Positions 1 to 9,419 of a stretch of 64,000 bases of DNA are shown here, in pieces (within the stretch, counting starts at the first letter, position 1; each line of letters starts with the position of its first letter). The notes under the pieces were generated by a model, which saw only the letters and a program-made list of their open reading frames with translations, was not told the DNA's origin and did not search any database. A program made the position numbers and the translations under genes. Origin of the DNA: Aplectana chamaeleonis. Taxonomy: Eukaryota > Nematoda > Chromadorea > Rhabditida > Cosmocercidae. Location of the stretch: positions 1,324,501 through 1,388,500 of the forward strand of contig JAPDOI010000139.1 in NCBI GenBank assembly GCA_029168955.1, in the 5' to 3' direction.

Positions 1-286
1 ATGCTTCTCAACGAAACCCCGACAATGGCTATACCATTGGATAGCCTCCAATGCCAGGATCGTGAATATCAACTTAGTTACGCTCAAAGTTGACTTTCAA
101 GAGAGTTATACACGCGTGAGCCCCACTCTGTCACTTTCTGCCCAAATCCTACGAGCGGTAGGGTATTTGAAACTAGTAACCTAGAGAAAATACTTTTGTC
201 CAAGACTGATTTTATTAGTTAGGTACGCACTGTGACCGGGCCTACATAAACACAGTTTATAGAAACTGTCTTGAACGCAAAAAATC
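1..286. other. No feature recognised
   Basis: I see no convincing reading frame, repeat or RNA gene in this stretch. It lies downstream (in minus-strand terms) of the candidate terminal exon at 287-592 and could be its 3' flank. Confidence 0.3.
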
Positions 287-592
287 TTAGCAGATGAGTT
301 TCAGTTGGTGGTTCGTCTCGCTACTGAGATTAGTTGGCAGGAAAAAGGTGCCGACACGAATAACATTTCTTCCAGCACGATTACAATCGCGTTTGAGGGT
401 TGCAACAGCGGTTGTTTGCCACTCCGATAAGATCAATACAATGCCAGACTTTTGAGCAACTGCCAATGAGTAATGTATCGGGACGAACGGCGACAAAATT
501 CCAGTATTTGAACGACAGCGGTCTGGCGGAACACAACTAAGAGTGTCTGTGAGACCACCAAGTTTCCCAGGTTCAAGAGACATTGACTCTGC
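287..592 (-). CDS. Candidate terminal exon, unknown protein
   Basis: On the minus strand a frame of about 100 codons follows an acceptor-like TCTTGCAG and runs to a TAA at 287-289. The residues have ordinary composition, with two cysteines near the start, a hydrophobic stretch around VAQKSGIVLILSEWQTT and a C-terminal NHQLKLIC. I do not recognise a domain. No matching upstream exon was found between 593 and 1512, although the better supported exons at 1513-1750 lie on the same strand and could belong to the same gene across a long intron. It could also be a chance open frame. Confidence 0.25.
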   Translation of the reverse strand, partial: AESMSLEPGKLGGLTDTLSCVPPDRCRSNTGILSPFVPIHYSLAVAQKSGIVLILSEWQTTAVATLKRDCNRAGRNVIRVGTFFLPTNLSSETNHQLKLIC

Positions 593-1512
593 CTGCAAGA
601 CTTGCAAACTCGACTGTGCATCATACCCAGAGGACGCTACCTTCTAGAACATTTGCGTCATTTGCACGAATTTCGAAAAAATCATTGGACGGCCATGGTT
701 ATACTCTTGGGAATCACTGCTGAGTCTTGAAACACAGAATAGTTACCGCGACTACTCTTGAGAGACCTTCAAAAGAAGTTGAACTGAGCTTGTGAGGTGT
801 GAATTAGCGAACATTGTCGTGCTGATTGCATACAACACCCCTCATTAGAGTGAATGTAGCTTAGGCCTAGATTACTACACATTAAGGAAGTAAAGACATT
901 AGTTGATGGTGAGAGGTCCTGTTAAAATAAAAAGCAACGATACTTTGAAAAGTTGAAGATTTGCGCGAAGGCTTTAACCGAATCACAGGATTTCAGACAG
1001 TATTGAATAGAAAAGTAATACGGGATTCAAAAGGGTTATGGTGCAGAACGAAAAGTGGTATTGCCCAATAACTGGCGATTATAGAAGGCCGGTAATTAAT
1101 GACCCTCCTAATCGTTGTACTCGACCAAACTCAGACACTTCGAGACGATCTCACACCCCAGAGTTAGTCGCTGACAGTTACTAATTATAACCCCGAAATT
1201 TTCGCAGGCGGTCCCTACTTATCTGTGCAGACACCCCACAAAATCTGTGGGAAATGGGAGCAACGTCGATCATATATTCATAGCATTAATGAGCCATATG
1301 ATCGTCCCTGTCCCTTCAAAGCGCAACTATGGGTTTGCGGTGCGCGCGGGTCACAAATGGCCAGGTGAGGTGCGCACTTAATCTGCCGCTTGTGATCCGC
1401 AATTTGCCCGTGTACTAAAACTACCGACTAATTATCTCCAATCCCTGAACGAGATGATAGCACCAAGCAGACTGAATCTATATCTGACCGAAGAAAAAAG
1501 ACTGATACTTAC
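593..1512. other. Anonymous DNA, possible intron
   Basis: No repeat or coding signal that I can support. It separates two minus-strand exon candidates and may be intronic. Confidence 0.3.
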
Positions 1513-1750
1513 CGTGGCAGGCGAGGCTCTGGTGGCAGCACCAAGTCCAGTGGAATTATCGTCATCCACCGACACCGGAGACTGCGATCCGTGGCCATGA
1601 AGCATGTACGACTGAGTTGGCGAATGCACATTTCCGGAATACTGGAAGTTCAGCCATAAGAAAATCTCACAGTAATTTATATAAGCCTTCGAACTCACCT
1701 GATAATAGTTGTTGTATTGATTGTTGTCCGTGTAGACATAGGTGGTCGTG
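1513..1750 (-). CDS. Two internal exons of an unnamed S/T/N/Q/Y-rich protein
   Basis: Two minus-strand exons are well defined. The first, 1699-1750, follows an ATGGTTCTTTTCAG acceptor and ends CAG/GTGAGT. A 57-nt intron (1642-1698) ends CTTCCAG, and the second exon, 1513-1641, ends at a perfect GTAAGT donor. Together they give about 60 residues rich in Tyr, Asn, Gln, Ser and Thr (for example TDNNQYNNYYQ, then SPTQSYMLHGHGSQSPVSV). That composition is typical of disordered regions of transcription regulators, but there is no domain to prove it. The intron length is a multiple of three and has no in-frame stop, so retention is possible. Neighbouring exons were not found. Splice-site quality makes a real gene likely; the function is unknown. 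Confidence 0.55.
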
Positions 1751-2440
1751 CTGAAAAGAACCATAGTTCAGCCGCGAGTTTGACGAGTTGTGGCCCTTTG
1801 AGTGGGCGGGTGAAATGATTGGGCAGTGGAGTCAAAAGAGGGACACCGAGGTTCTCCATAGGTTGCCGATACCACCTGGCCAGTCAACCAAAGGACTGGA
1901 CTACGGCAATTAGCTGAGAGCAGAAGATTTAACCCCGAGATAGACCCCTAATGGAAAGATTATGACGTGAGACGTCAGCAGCTGAAACCTCACATGTAGC
2001 CACAGATTGGAGAAACTAATAAAGAGCCAAGAGATTGGAATTAGTTAAAGTTGGATTATTATGCACATTTTGCACTCGATGATTTTTAAAACGAACTAGT
2101 CGGCAACAGCTGCACCAAAAAGCAAATCATGAAACAGGAACTACACGAAATTCCGCAATGTTTCTGTTGGCTACAAAGCTGCATAAAATTTTTGGCACTG
2201 ACCGACTTCATGCTATGCCTTTTTGAAAAGATGTTTCCTGTCATTCTTCCAATTGCAGCTCACAAGTGTATAGCAAAGTTACATAATACATAGTAGAAAA
2301 CAAGAGCTTCAATGTTGTTTTTTCTCTGACCGCATGTTTTGAAACGTTGATACCATACTTCGGAGCATTAACGGGTTGTGGAAACTTGTTAAAACTTGTA
2401 TAAGACTTTTTTGAATTTTAATATAGCGATATAGTGATAA
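1751..2440. other. Anonymous DNA
   Basis: No supported feature. It would hold the upstream part of the minus-strand gene at 1513-1750, but I find no further clear exon. Confidence 0.25.
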
Positions 2441-2444
2441 AAAC

Positions 2445-2639
2445 ATCTCACAACGTGCATCGTTCATAAAGTTCGTCCGAAAGAGAAATTCCGCTCACGA
2501 GGTCGGCGTGCGTGTCCAGCAGCTGCCACGTAAGCATTTTTCGAACTCGGAAATCGATAAGCAGGGAGGGATACTTGATAAATGGTGAATAATATGCCTA
2601 TCACTTTTTTGCAGCTATGGAAAGGCTCATCCGAAATAA
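2445..2639 (+). CDS. Candidate last two exons, short basic protein
   Basis: A plus-strand frame ending at 2529 is very basic (KVRPKEKFRSRGRRA) and stops at a GTAAGC donor. An 85-nt intron (2530-2614) ends TTTTTTGCAG, and a 25-nt last exon (2615-2639) reads TYGKAHPK then TAA. The basic residues and the TYGK motif loosely recall ribosomal protein L15e, but the match is too short to assign. No 5' exons were found, so a processed or broken copy is possible. A longer open frame that starts inside the last exon at 2617 and runs to 3042 has no features of its own. Confidence 0.25.
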
Positions 2640-3700
2640 TGCCTTTGCTACGGCTGCTCCATACGCACGCCGACCGCGTGGGCGGACTTTCCTATTCGGA
2701 CAGACTTTATCTGGTTATCGCCCTGTGAATCTGCTATTCATTGAAACGTATAATCATCTTAAATGTATATTAAGTTCACAAACATTTTTACTGAAAATTT
2801 TGCGAATTGATTTTCCGCCTAGGACCTTGTTGTTTTACATGTTCACTCTTCGGGTTTTCGGTCTTTCATATTCAATGAATGGTCACATCTTTTGCGTTCT
2901 GAAAGAAAAGAAAGCAAGAAAAGCTTCGTTCGTGCCTCTTTGTCATACCTCTATCCAAGATGGTCCATCTGGGAATCTAAAGAATTACTTGCAATCAAAC
3001 TCAAGAGTTGTTAATTCTAGAATAACGCATGACCTACTCTAAGATTTCTCTCCGCCCAGAACGCAAATGATATAGCCAATATTCTAACGCACCCTGAGAG
3101 CGTCACAAGGCATACCTTTCTTGTAGAAGTTAGTATCAATGCCACATCATTGCAAATTAAATATCAAAGGACCGCGAAAGAACCATGAAAGTTTTAATCA
3201 CTAGCTTTCTTCAAGTATTATTTCAATTAGTCGAACTCGAAATATCCCCCTCTTTCACCTCGTAATGATGTCTAAAGAAGAGCGGTGGCCGTCATCCCCT
3301 CCACTCCCATTATAGGGAACAGAGTCGGTTCGAACTTCATTGTAATTTGTATTTTTTTGAATGAGGAGATTTGTAACGAAAACTATTTCACGCCTTACTA
3401 AACTTATCTTGGACACTGGGAAGATGCACCGTTAAAGTAAACTTGCAATGCATGTCACCTGTAATGTTTCAACAAGATGGGGAAGGATAGCACGCAAAAG
3501 GAGTATCAGTTGAGGCACATACACATTAGTCTGTGACTGTAATCTTTTTGTTGGATATGTAGGGACAAATAGGTGCTTTCCTGAATCTACAGAATAGGTG
3601 AGTTATAGATTAAATACAAGAAAATGAGATGAACTAGAGAGTTCTTATAAGGCTGAGTTACAGTAAGGCACATGCCTGAAACATACAGTGCGAGATGCGC
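2640..3700. other. Anonymous DNA
   Basis: One long open frame (to 3042) without recognisable motifs, then AT-rich sequence with no feature I can support. Confidence 0.25.
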
Positions 3701-3718
3701 AGACAATAGGTGTCCCAA

Positions 3719-4180
3719 AAAGTGCTTCTGGATCAGAAAGATAAGCTGGCAGCAGGTGATGCAAGCGGACGAAAACGATCACAGGACTTAGTGAGTTGGT
3801 TGAGAGAGAGGGAAACTCACGAAAGAGATCGCCTTGGAGACACGCATAGGCCCCCGTTGGCCAGACGACCGTCGTCGCCAAGTAATCGGTCCCATAGAAA
3901 CACACCTCTTCCTGTTCCAAATATCCCACTCTGCCACAGCTCCACCAGCAGTCCGTCAGTCACTCAGTCATCCTCATCTTTAGACGAGCCCTTTTTTGTG
4001 TCCTTTTCACCGAGCAACCACCGCTCCTATTGTCCCATCCCTTCTTCTATGACGTATGTAGACACCTGGTTGCTGTGCGAGAGTGTGAGAGAGAGTAGGA
4101 GAGTGAGAGGTTTTGACTTAAAACAAGGTTTTTATGGATTCTTTGACCAGTCCACAACGACCACATTGGACAATCCCTAG
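3719..4180 (+). CDS. Candidate coding block, low-complexity Arg/Ser/Pro-rich
   Basis: A plus-strand frame open for about 150 codons encodes a basic, charged start (RKRSQDLVSWLRERETHERD) followed by a Ser/Thr/Pro-rich stretch. It ends TAG at 4180. The change from charged helical to disordered composition is what a nuclear or signalling protein tail can look like, and codon use is less biased than in the surrounding AT-rich DNA. There is no recognised domain and no clear start or splice site. The opposite strand is also open over 3645-3929, which weakens the call. Confidence 0.25.
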   Translation, partial: KVLLDQKDKLAAGDASGRKRSQDLVSWLRERETHERDRLGDTHRPPLARRPSSPSNRSHRNTPLPVPNIPLCHSSTSSPSVTQSSSSLDEPFFVSFSPSNHRSYCPIPSSMTYVDTWLLCESVRESRRVRGFDLKQGFYGFFDQSTTTTLDNP

Positions 4181-5142
4181 TGATGTAGGCGAAGCGTGTT
4201 TGATTGTGACTGTAATCACATCTCGGCGCGATCGTATGATGCACGTTAGATACCCTCTATTTCGGAGCAGACTTTCTCGTGTTCCTTTGCGTGCGTGTGC
4301 GCAGCGACCGGAGAGACAGCGAGGAAGTGCAGGCGAGAAGAAGACGCAGCATACGCGCACACACGCACGCGATCGACGTAATTGAATTCCACTCTGGAAT
4401 AGAAGATTAATCCATTAGTCGTAGCGGTGCACCTTCACACGCCTTACGAACGCCAGCATACTACCATGTTGACCAGAGCTTGCCCTCATTATGCTCCCCT
4501 GAGAATCGAAACAACATACTGATCACTTTAGGAACGAACTACGGTCTCGCTTTCCAGCCGCAGTTACCTAGCCCAAATTTCGGTGGTGTAAAAATTTAGA
4601 CGGGTCTGGTTCTAATGTACTCCCGCGATCATTCCGGCAAGTCTTTTGCTTACCGCCATTCACTGGCCTTGCTACAGCGGTCGGACCTGAGAGCTCTTTC
4701 AGCGCCGCCGTTCCTACCGGTGTTACTATCTGGGTGCACGTGCTCCGGAATAGTAACTTTCTTGCTTGTGTTTGTCATGCATGCGTTCGCACCCTAAGGG
4801 ATCACATACATACATATAACTACTCGAAAGTTTCCATTCCCACAAAGCTCAGCTGTGATAGGAGCTACATAATGGGTTTCGTGACCAACAGCAAGAGGTC
4901 TTTGCAGGGACGAGGGTCTTCGGGCAGCCGTATGCGTAAGGCACTACAGCTATCCCATCGTGAGACTCATCGATTCTGATAAGTATATCAGATATGGATC
5001 TGGTGCATACTTCGCGAAATGCGCGACAGCGATGTTGCATACGAGGCGAATAGTATGTAACGTCGCTCGTCGCGCGAATTACGACCCATGCTCTAGGGAA
5101 AGAGGGTCAAGGAAAGCGCGTTCCTCGCCTCAAAGCGACGTA
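4181..5142. other. Anonymous DNA with many overlapping open frames
   Basis: GC content is locally higher (about 4250-4380), which opens short frames on both strands by chance. No domain, splice pattern or repeat was recognised. Confidence 0.25.
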
Positions 5143-5392
5143 TTCTTCACTTCCGCACTGCCGTTCAGTCCGCAAAGTGCGCTTGATTGCGAAATCGTGC
5201 TGCGGCGCGGTTGCGAGTATCCTCAGACAGGGATGTGGGATCACCCGGGCGGTGGGATCACCCTGGCACCAAAGGCCAAAAGCGCCCGGGTGATCCCACA
5301 TCCTTGTCTGAGGATGTTCGCAACCGCGCCGCAGCAAGATTTCGCAATCAGGGTGCACTTTGCGGACTGAACGGCAGTGCGGAGGTGAACTG
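5143..5392. mobile_element. 250-bp foldback MITE, copy 1
   Basis: The sequence is almost completely self-complementary: arms of about 110 bp (starting TTCTTCACTTCCGCACTGCC and ending in its counterpart GGCAGTGCGGAGGTGAACTG) flank a short GC-rich centre near 5260-5295 containing CCCGGGTGATCCCA boxes. It is bordered on both sides by TA (5141-5142 and 5393-5394), as expected for a Tc1/mariner-type target. A second copy of exactly the same length lies at 8917-9166 in the opposite orientation. It encodes no transposase; the open frames across it are shadows of the palindrome. Confidence 0.85.
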
Positions 5393-5860
5393 TATATCGT
5401 CCTGGGACCGCGACTCAACCGCTCACGCTAGCTCTGATATCAGTCTGCAGATCTGTCATTCCACTTGACAAGGGCCGTGAATAACTCATATAGAATGCTA
5501 TATGTACATAAATGGAATCGAAGGTGAAGCGCATGAAGGTGCTCTACGGTAAAGACAGGTCTGATGGCGCACCAGAGAACGACGAGTGCACCTCATAGGC
5601 AACTGGGGGTGATCTCGAGGATGTTTCTATTAACCTGTAGACTTGCGAAATTCCCAAGAATGCTGATAATGTTGAAGTATTCCTACTGTCTCTATCTAGT
5701 CTCGAAGCGATTCACCTTCTATGAAATTTCGGGTTCAAGAACATAAACGGAGTGCACCTACAACGCCATAGGTAATCATGTGGTGGAGGTTCATTGCACA
5801 AAGGACACCTCTGTGTGCAACTCAAAGCGCGATGCAACCTCTTTTCCTAACGTGGCCTTT
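5393..5860. other. Anonymous DNA
   Basis: No supported feature. A strong polypyrimidine acceptor-like CTGTTTTTTTTTCTAG lies just downstream at about 5864-5880. Confidence 0.25.
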
Positions 5861-5960
5861 TCAACTGTTTTTTTTTCTAGAATATAGTAACACTAATGTA
5901 TTCTTCATCGCTTTCCTCGGCCCAAGTTGGCTGTGGTGCTGTAGCAACGGAATTAACAGC

Positions 5961-6220
5961 TTGCTCATTCCAGTCCTTGGCAACAGTACCCAGGCAACCT
6001 GCGCTCATCTCGTCCTGAGATCCCAGTATTGTACAACACGTGCCTTTCCTCCACCAGCTGCTACAACCCTTCTGACGGCTTCCATCTCTTCAATGCTAAA
6101 GATTTGCAAGCATTCTATGACTCTGCTCCTTCCAGGGTAAACCCCTTCCAGCGAGATATCTTTGCATCTGTCTACAAGTGGGCCATTTACTTGGGCTTCA
6201 ATTTCGAATTCGGTCGGTGA
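5961..6220 (+). CDS. Candidate exon, unknown protein
   Basis: After a TTAACAG acceptor (ending about 5960) a plus-strand frame of about 86 codons runs to TGA at 6218-6220. It contains SCYNPSDGFHLFNAKDLQAF and a tail rich in aromatic residues, KWAIYLGFNFEFGR. Both a retained reading through 6134 and a donor GTAAAC at 6135 are possible. It lies upstream, on the same strand, of the much better supported exons at 7028-7305, but no phase-compatible join was found. The product is not recognised. Confidence 0.3.
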
Positions 6221-6609
6221 TGGGACGTTGCCATCGCGACATGGTCATCGAAAAATGAGCTTCCTCTATGACTAGCGCACATGAAGATGGGAATGGATGA
6301 CAAACGACAACAGAAATCGCAGCAGATTCATTCTGACTACGGTATCAAAATCTTGATATGGAATAGATGAGATGACCAAACTAGGTGAAAAACACACTGT
6401 TGTCTAAGAAGGTGGGTGGATTCCTAAGAGGTGGTGATGCTAGAGGAGAATTTCAATATTGAGATCATAGCCTAGAAAGTGGCTAAGATTCCCTAAGCGA
6501 CTAATGATTATAGGAAAATGTTCGAAACGAACTAGAAGTGCACATTCCACTCCCTTTTTGCCCAATGATAATTACATATGACTAGAATGGGTGTCTTCAC
6601 AGTCATGAT

Positions 6610-6955
6610 GAGCTTCTCTTATCTATATGCGCTTGTCGAGAAAGAATGGTCGTCATCAGCTCTATAGCAGGCAGATAGTTAGTAGTTCGGCAGACACACG
6701 CGCTCCAAAGAAGAAAGCCGTGATTATGGACAAGATCTTTTTTACTCCTTGGATCATCTGCCGGTCCCTCTTGTACTCTACATTTCAAGAACCTTTGCCC
6801 TCGTATAATTCTTTTCGACTATTTATCGTGTTAGCAACTTACGTGTTGTTATTTATGTGGGACGATAGAGGATAATCCATTCCGAATTCGGTCACGTAGT
6901 GTGGAGCCGGAGCCGCGTAGCCGGTTGACTCGAGTAGCTCTGTTGGATCGGCACC
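6610..6955 (+). CDS. Candidate upstream coding blocks of the 7.0-7.3 kb gene
   Basis: Two frames look coding. The first, about 6627-6790, reads RKNGRHQLYSRQIVSSSADT followed by lysine-rich sequence. The second, about 6868-6955, reads EDNPFRIRSRSVEPEPRSRL and then a helix-like RVALLDRHLKDM, followed by a possible GTATTG donor. Their composition resembles that of the downstream exons, but the donor phase does not match the acceptor at 7028. The exact exon structure is therefore unresolved, and either block may be spurious. Confidence 0.25.
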
Positions 6956-7027
6956 TGAAAGATATGTATTGCCATCTCAACTATTGATTTTTCTGGTTTC
7001 ATAATTAACTTTTGGGTTTAAACTTAG

Positions 7028-7305
7028 TTTCACCGTTAGCCGAAGACCATAAGAAGCATACCAATACGTATCGTGCCTATTGGTCCAAACTCAAAAACTT
7101 TCTGTATGATTTTCCACATATTATAAGAGACAGGAAACCGTGGGAGGCGAAACTTAGAGAATGTGCTGGTAGACATAACGGGCGTCAATCGAAGTTTGGT
7201 GAGTAGCTTAAGCGGAAGTACTAAGGGTGAACAAATTTCATGAAATGAGATATTAATTTAGAAAAGTGGCCGGATTTCATTGATCCTAACTGGCCTTTTA
7301 TCTAG
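7028..7305 (+). CDS. Last two exons of an unnamed gene
   Basis: Exon 7028-7198 follows TTTAAACTTAG and ends AAGTTTG/GTGAGT. A 63-nt intron ends TTAATTTAG at 7261, and the last exon (7262-7305) closes with TAG. Joined, the frame gives about 71 residues with a charged, aromatic-rich core (RAYWSKLKNFLYDFPHIIRD) and a distinctive Trp/Pro tail, FEKWPDFIDPNWPFI. The two splice sites agree in phase and the tail begins exactly at the join, which argues for a real gene rather than chance. No family is recognised. Upstream exons probably lie between 5.9 and 7.0 kb. Confidence 0.55.
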
Positions 7306-8165
7306 TTACATCGCAGTCGGCTTTTATCCTAAGACTAATAAGCTTACAGAGGTGGTGATGAGGTAGAGCCGCAGTGCCGATATAGCCGAAGATAGGAAAC
7401 ATTCAAGGCTCAAAACCTGACGAGCAAGGCGATGAGGAGCACTTTGTGTAATGGTCTGTCAGCGAGGGGAGCGGACCCATAGGGCGTTTTGCATGTTTCA
7501 TGTATCCTTTTGTTTCACTGTCAATAGAGCAACTATCGCGAGTTGAGGATGCATCCCTGATGATCCACACCCACGAGACTAAAGGGTCTCGAACTATGAA
7601 CACAAAAGACTTCAACGGCTATAGCTGGCGCAAAACGCGGCAGAACGTTAGGCTATGAAAGACTTTGCATAAAGGCGGAAATAGTTAAATGTTCCCTGCT
7701 AACAAAATATTCAGATTTTTTTCAGTCAGAAAGGGTAGAACAAGATTGAACCAACACATTTTTTGAAGTCGAACCCTCTTTATCTGAATTTTCGTTGTGT
7801 TCGATATTTCCGTATTTTTAACTTTTATTTCATTCATTAGGTTAGAGCAAATCAATTCGCTTGAGGTGTCATTTGAATGTGATTATATGCGAGTTTAAGC
7901 AATTAGCAGAGTAACACCCCGATAAACCAAAGACTTTTTGTTACGTTCGCCTACACTGCAGATTTCGACATGCTTGTAGCATTATGTCAAATTCTATTGC
8001 GATGTAAAATCCATATCCTCTGTTTCCCTAGCGAAAATTATTTCCGTTCATCGCGTGCGTCTGCGCGCGTACGCTGCGTCTTCTTCTCCCACACTTTGTC
8101 GCAATCTTTACCCTCGCTCCGCACAAGCGCGCTAGGGAACAGAGGATACGTTGACACGTTTCCGC
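7306..8165. other. Anonymous DNA
   Basis: AT-rich sequence; presumably the 3' flank of the gene ending at 7305. No feature supported. Confidence 0.3.
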
Positions 8166-8169
8166 AATC

Positions 8170-8290
8170 TAAATACAGTCTGCACGGATCGCACTGATAA
8201 CGTATGCTATAACATATGAGCACCGAGTTTGCGCCAACGCACAATAACAAACGCAAAGTATCAATGCGATCGTGCAGCCAAGTGCGAGCT
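8170..8290. repeat. Hairpin-family element, partly deleted (copy 1)
   Basis: The outer arms CTGCACGGATCGCACTGATA (8179-8198) and TATCAATGCGATCGTGCAG (about 8260-8278) pair. Between them lies the core shared with the hairpins at 49184, 54105 and 54460: TATGCTATAACATATG followed by GCACCGAGTTTGCGCCAAC. The left half of that core is missing here, so this copy looks like an internal deletion derivative. The outer arms resemble those of the 54460 copy. Confidence 0.6.
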
Positions 8291-8600
8291 GACGGAAACC
8301 CCTGTTGCTTACCGTAATGCAACACTCAAATTTGTTGGAAGAATAGTTGACTGTATCCTAATTTTAAATGTATGATCAGCTATGTTACATATCAATCAAT
8401 TAGGAAACCACCTTCAGCTATAGAACGCGATGTCATTCGATCGATAGCCATCACCCTTTCGTTTACCCGCGTGCCATTTTTTCCGACAACCAGCGTTCCT
8501 GCTCAGATAGTCGGGGGTTCTATTCGGCCACGATAAGCTTTCGATTCGACTACTAAGCGGTTGGACGACGAACGAGCCACAACGCCCATGATTGAACACG
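8291..8600. other. Anonymous DNA
   Basis: No supported feature before the LTR-like block that follows. Confidence 0.25.
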
Positions 8601-8645
8601 TTGGTCGATCACTTCAGAACTGACCCGGCGCATATCAGACGCGCA

Positions 8646-8660
8646 GCACGTATATAAGGG
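8646..8660 (+). promoter_or_regulatory. TATA-box-like sequence
   Basis: ACGTATATAAGGGG is a near-consensus TATA element followed about 30 bp downstream by a purine/pyrimidine-mixed start-like region. No downstream gene is recognised, so it may belong to a dead repeat. Confidence 0.3.
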
Positions 8661-8916
8661 GCCCGATCCCAGAGAGAGTTCGCCTTTCGGGGCTGCTTCT
8701 GGAAGTAGACTTCGAGTCACTTTCTAGACGATTTTTGAACCGGTAAGAAGTCTCCCCCATGGTCGTCACCGGCTGTCAACCGTGGCGAGGGTGATGTCCC
8801 TGTCGCGAAGTGCTGTGGGGGTAATCCCCTGCTGCGAGCCATGACTTGGACCGTATCCTTGTTGGAAGAGACCCGCTCCCATCGTAGTGGTGGGGGCCCG
8901 CCCCCAGCGTTACGTA

Positions 8917-9166
8917 CAGTTCACCTCCGCACTGCCGTTCAGTCCGCAAGGTGCACCCTGATTGCGAAATCTTGCTGCGGCGCGGCTGCGAACATTCTCA
9001 GACAAGGATGTGGGATCACCCGGGCCCTTTTGGCCTTTGGTGCCCGGGTGATCCCACCGCCCGGGTGATCCCACATCCCTGTCTGAGGATACTCGCAACC
9101 GCGCCGCAGCACGATTTCGCAATCAAGCGCACTTTGCGGACTGAACGGCAGTGCGGAAGTGAAGAA
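8917..9166. mobile_element. 250-bp foldback MITE, copy 2
   Basis: Same family as 5143-5392, in inverted orientation and also 250 bp. The arms begin CAGTTCACCTCCGCACTGCC and end GGCAGTGCGGAAGTGAAGAA, and TA flanks both ends (8915-8916, 9167-9168). The centre carries the CCCGGGTGATCCCA boxes around TTTTGGCCTTTGG. The two copies are nearly identical, which suggests recent activity or gene conversion. Confidence 0.85.
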
Positions 9167-9419
9167 TAGCCCCATCGAACAGGCCGCCTGCTGCTGTGGG
9201 GGAAACGAGGGCGCGGCAAGGGTTTTGTCTCTCTGCGCCACGTAGTCTTATCGAACAGGCCACGTGCTCCTCGGAGCACCACGCGCTGCTGCGAAAGTTC
9301 CTTTCAACTCGACTAGGTACCCGATTAGAAAGCCTGTCGTGGCCGAATCGGACCCCCAGACTCTCTGAGTAATCGAACGACCATCACCATATTAATATAA
9401 GGGCTATATAACCGCGAAA

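Larger units (their letters stand above)
8601..9415. mobile_element. Possible solo LTR or promoter-bearing repeat, interrupted by a MITE
   Basis: A good TATA box (GTATATAAGG, about 8650-8660) is followed by GC-rich, initiator-like sequence. A second TATA-like GGGCTATATAACCGCG lies at about 9398-9413. The phrase TCGAACAGGCC occurs twice (about 9176 and 9250). The 250-bp foldback element is inserted in the middle. The organisation suggests an LTR, but I found no TG...CA ends, target duplication or second copy, so this is an inference only. Confidence 0.25.

Noticed and set aside
2445..2639. Ribosomal protein L15e assignment
   Set aside because: Only a basic stretch and TYGK agree; length and neighbouring residues do not.
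5107..5468. Four overlapping frames at the 5.1-5.4 kb palindrome
   Set aside because: They mirror each other because the element is a foldback; the same peptides reappear at 8.9-9.2 kb.
5864..6140. Venom-allergen (SCP/TAPS) fragment suggested by AQVGCGAVA in one frame
   Set aside because: The match is only a few residues; the other SCP signature motifs are absent.
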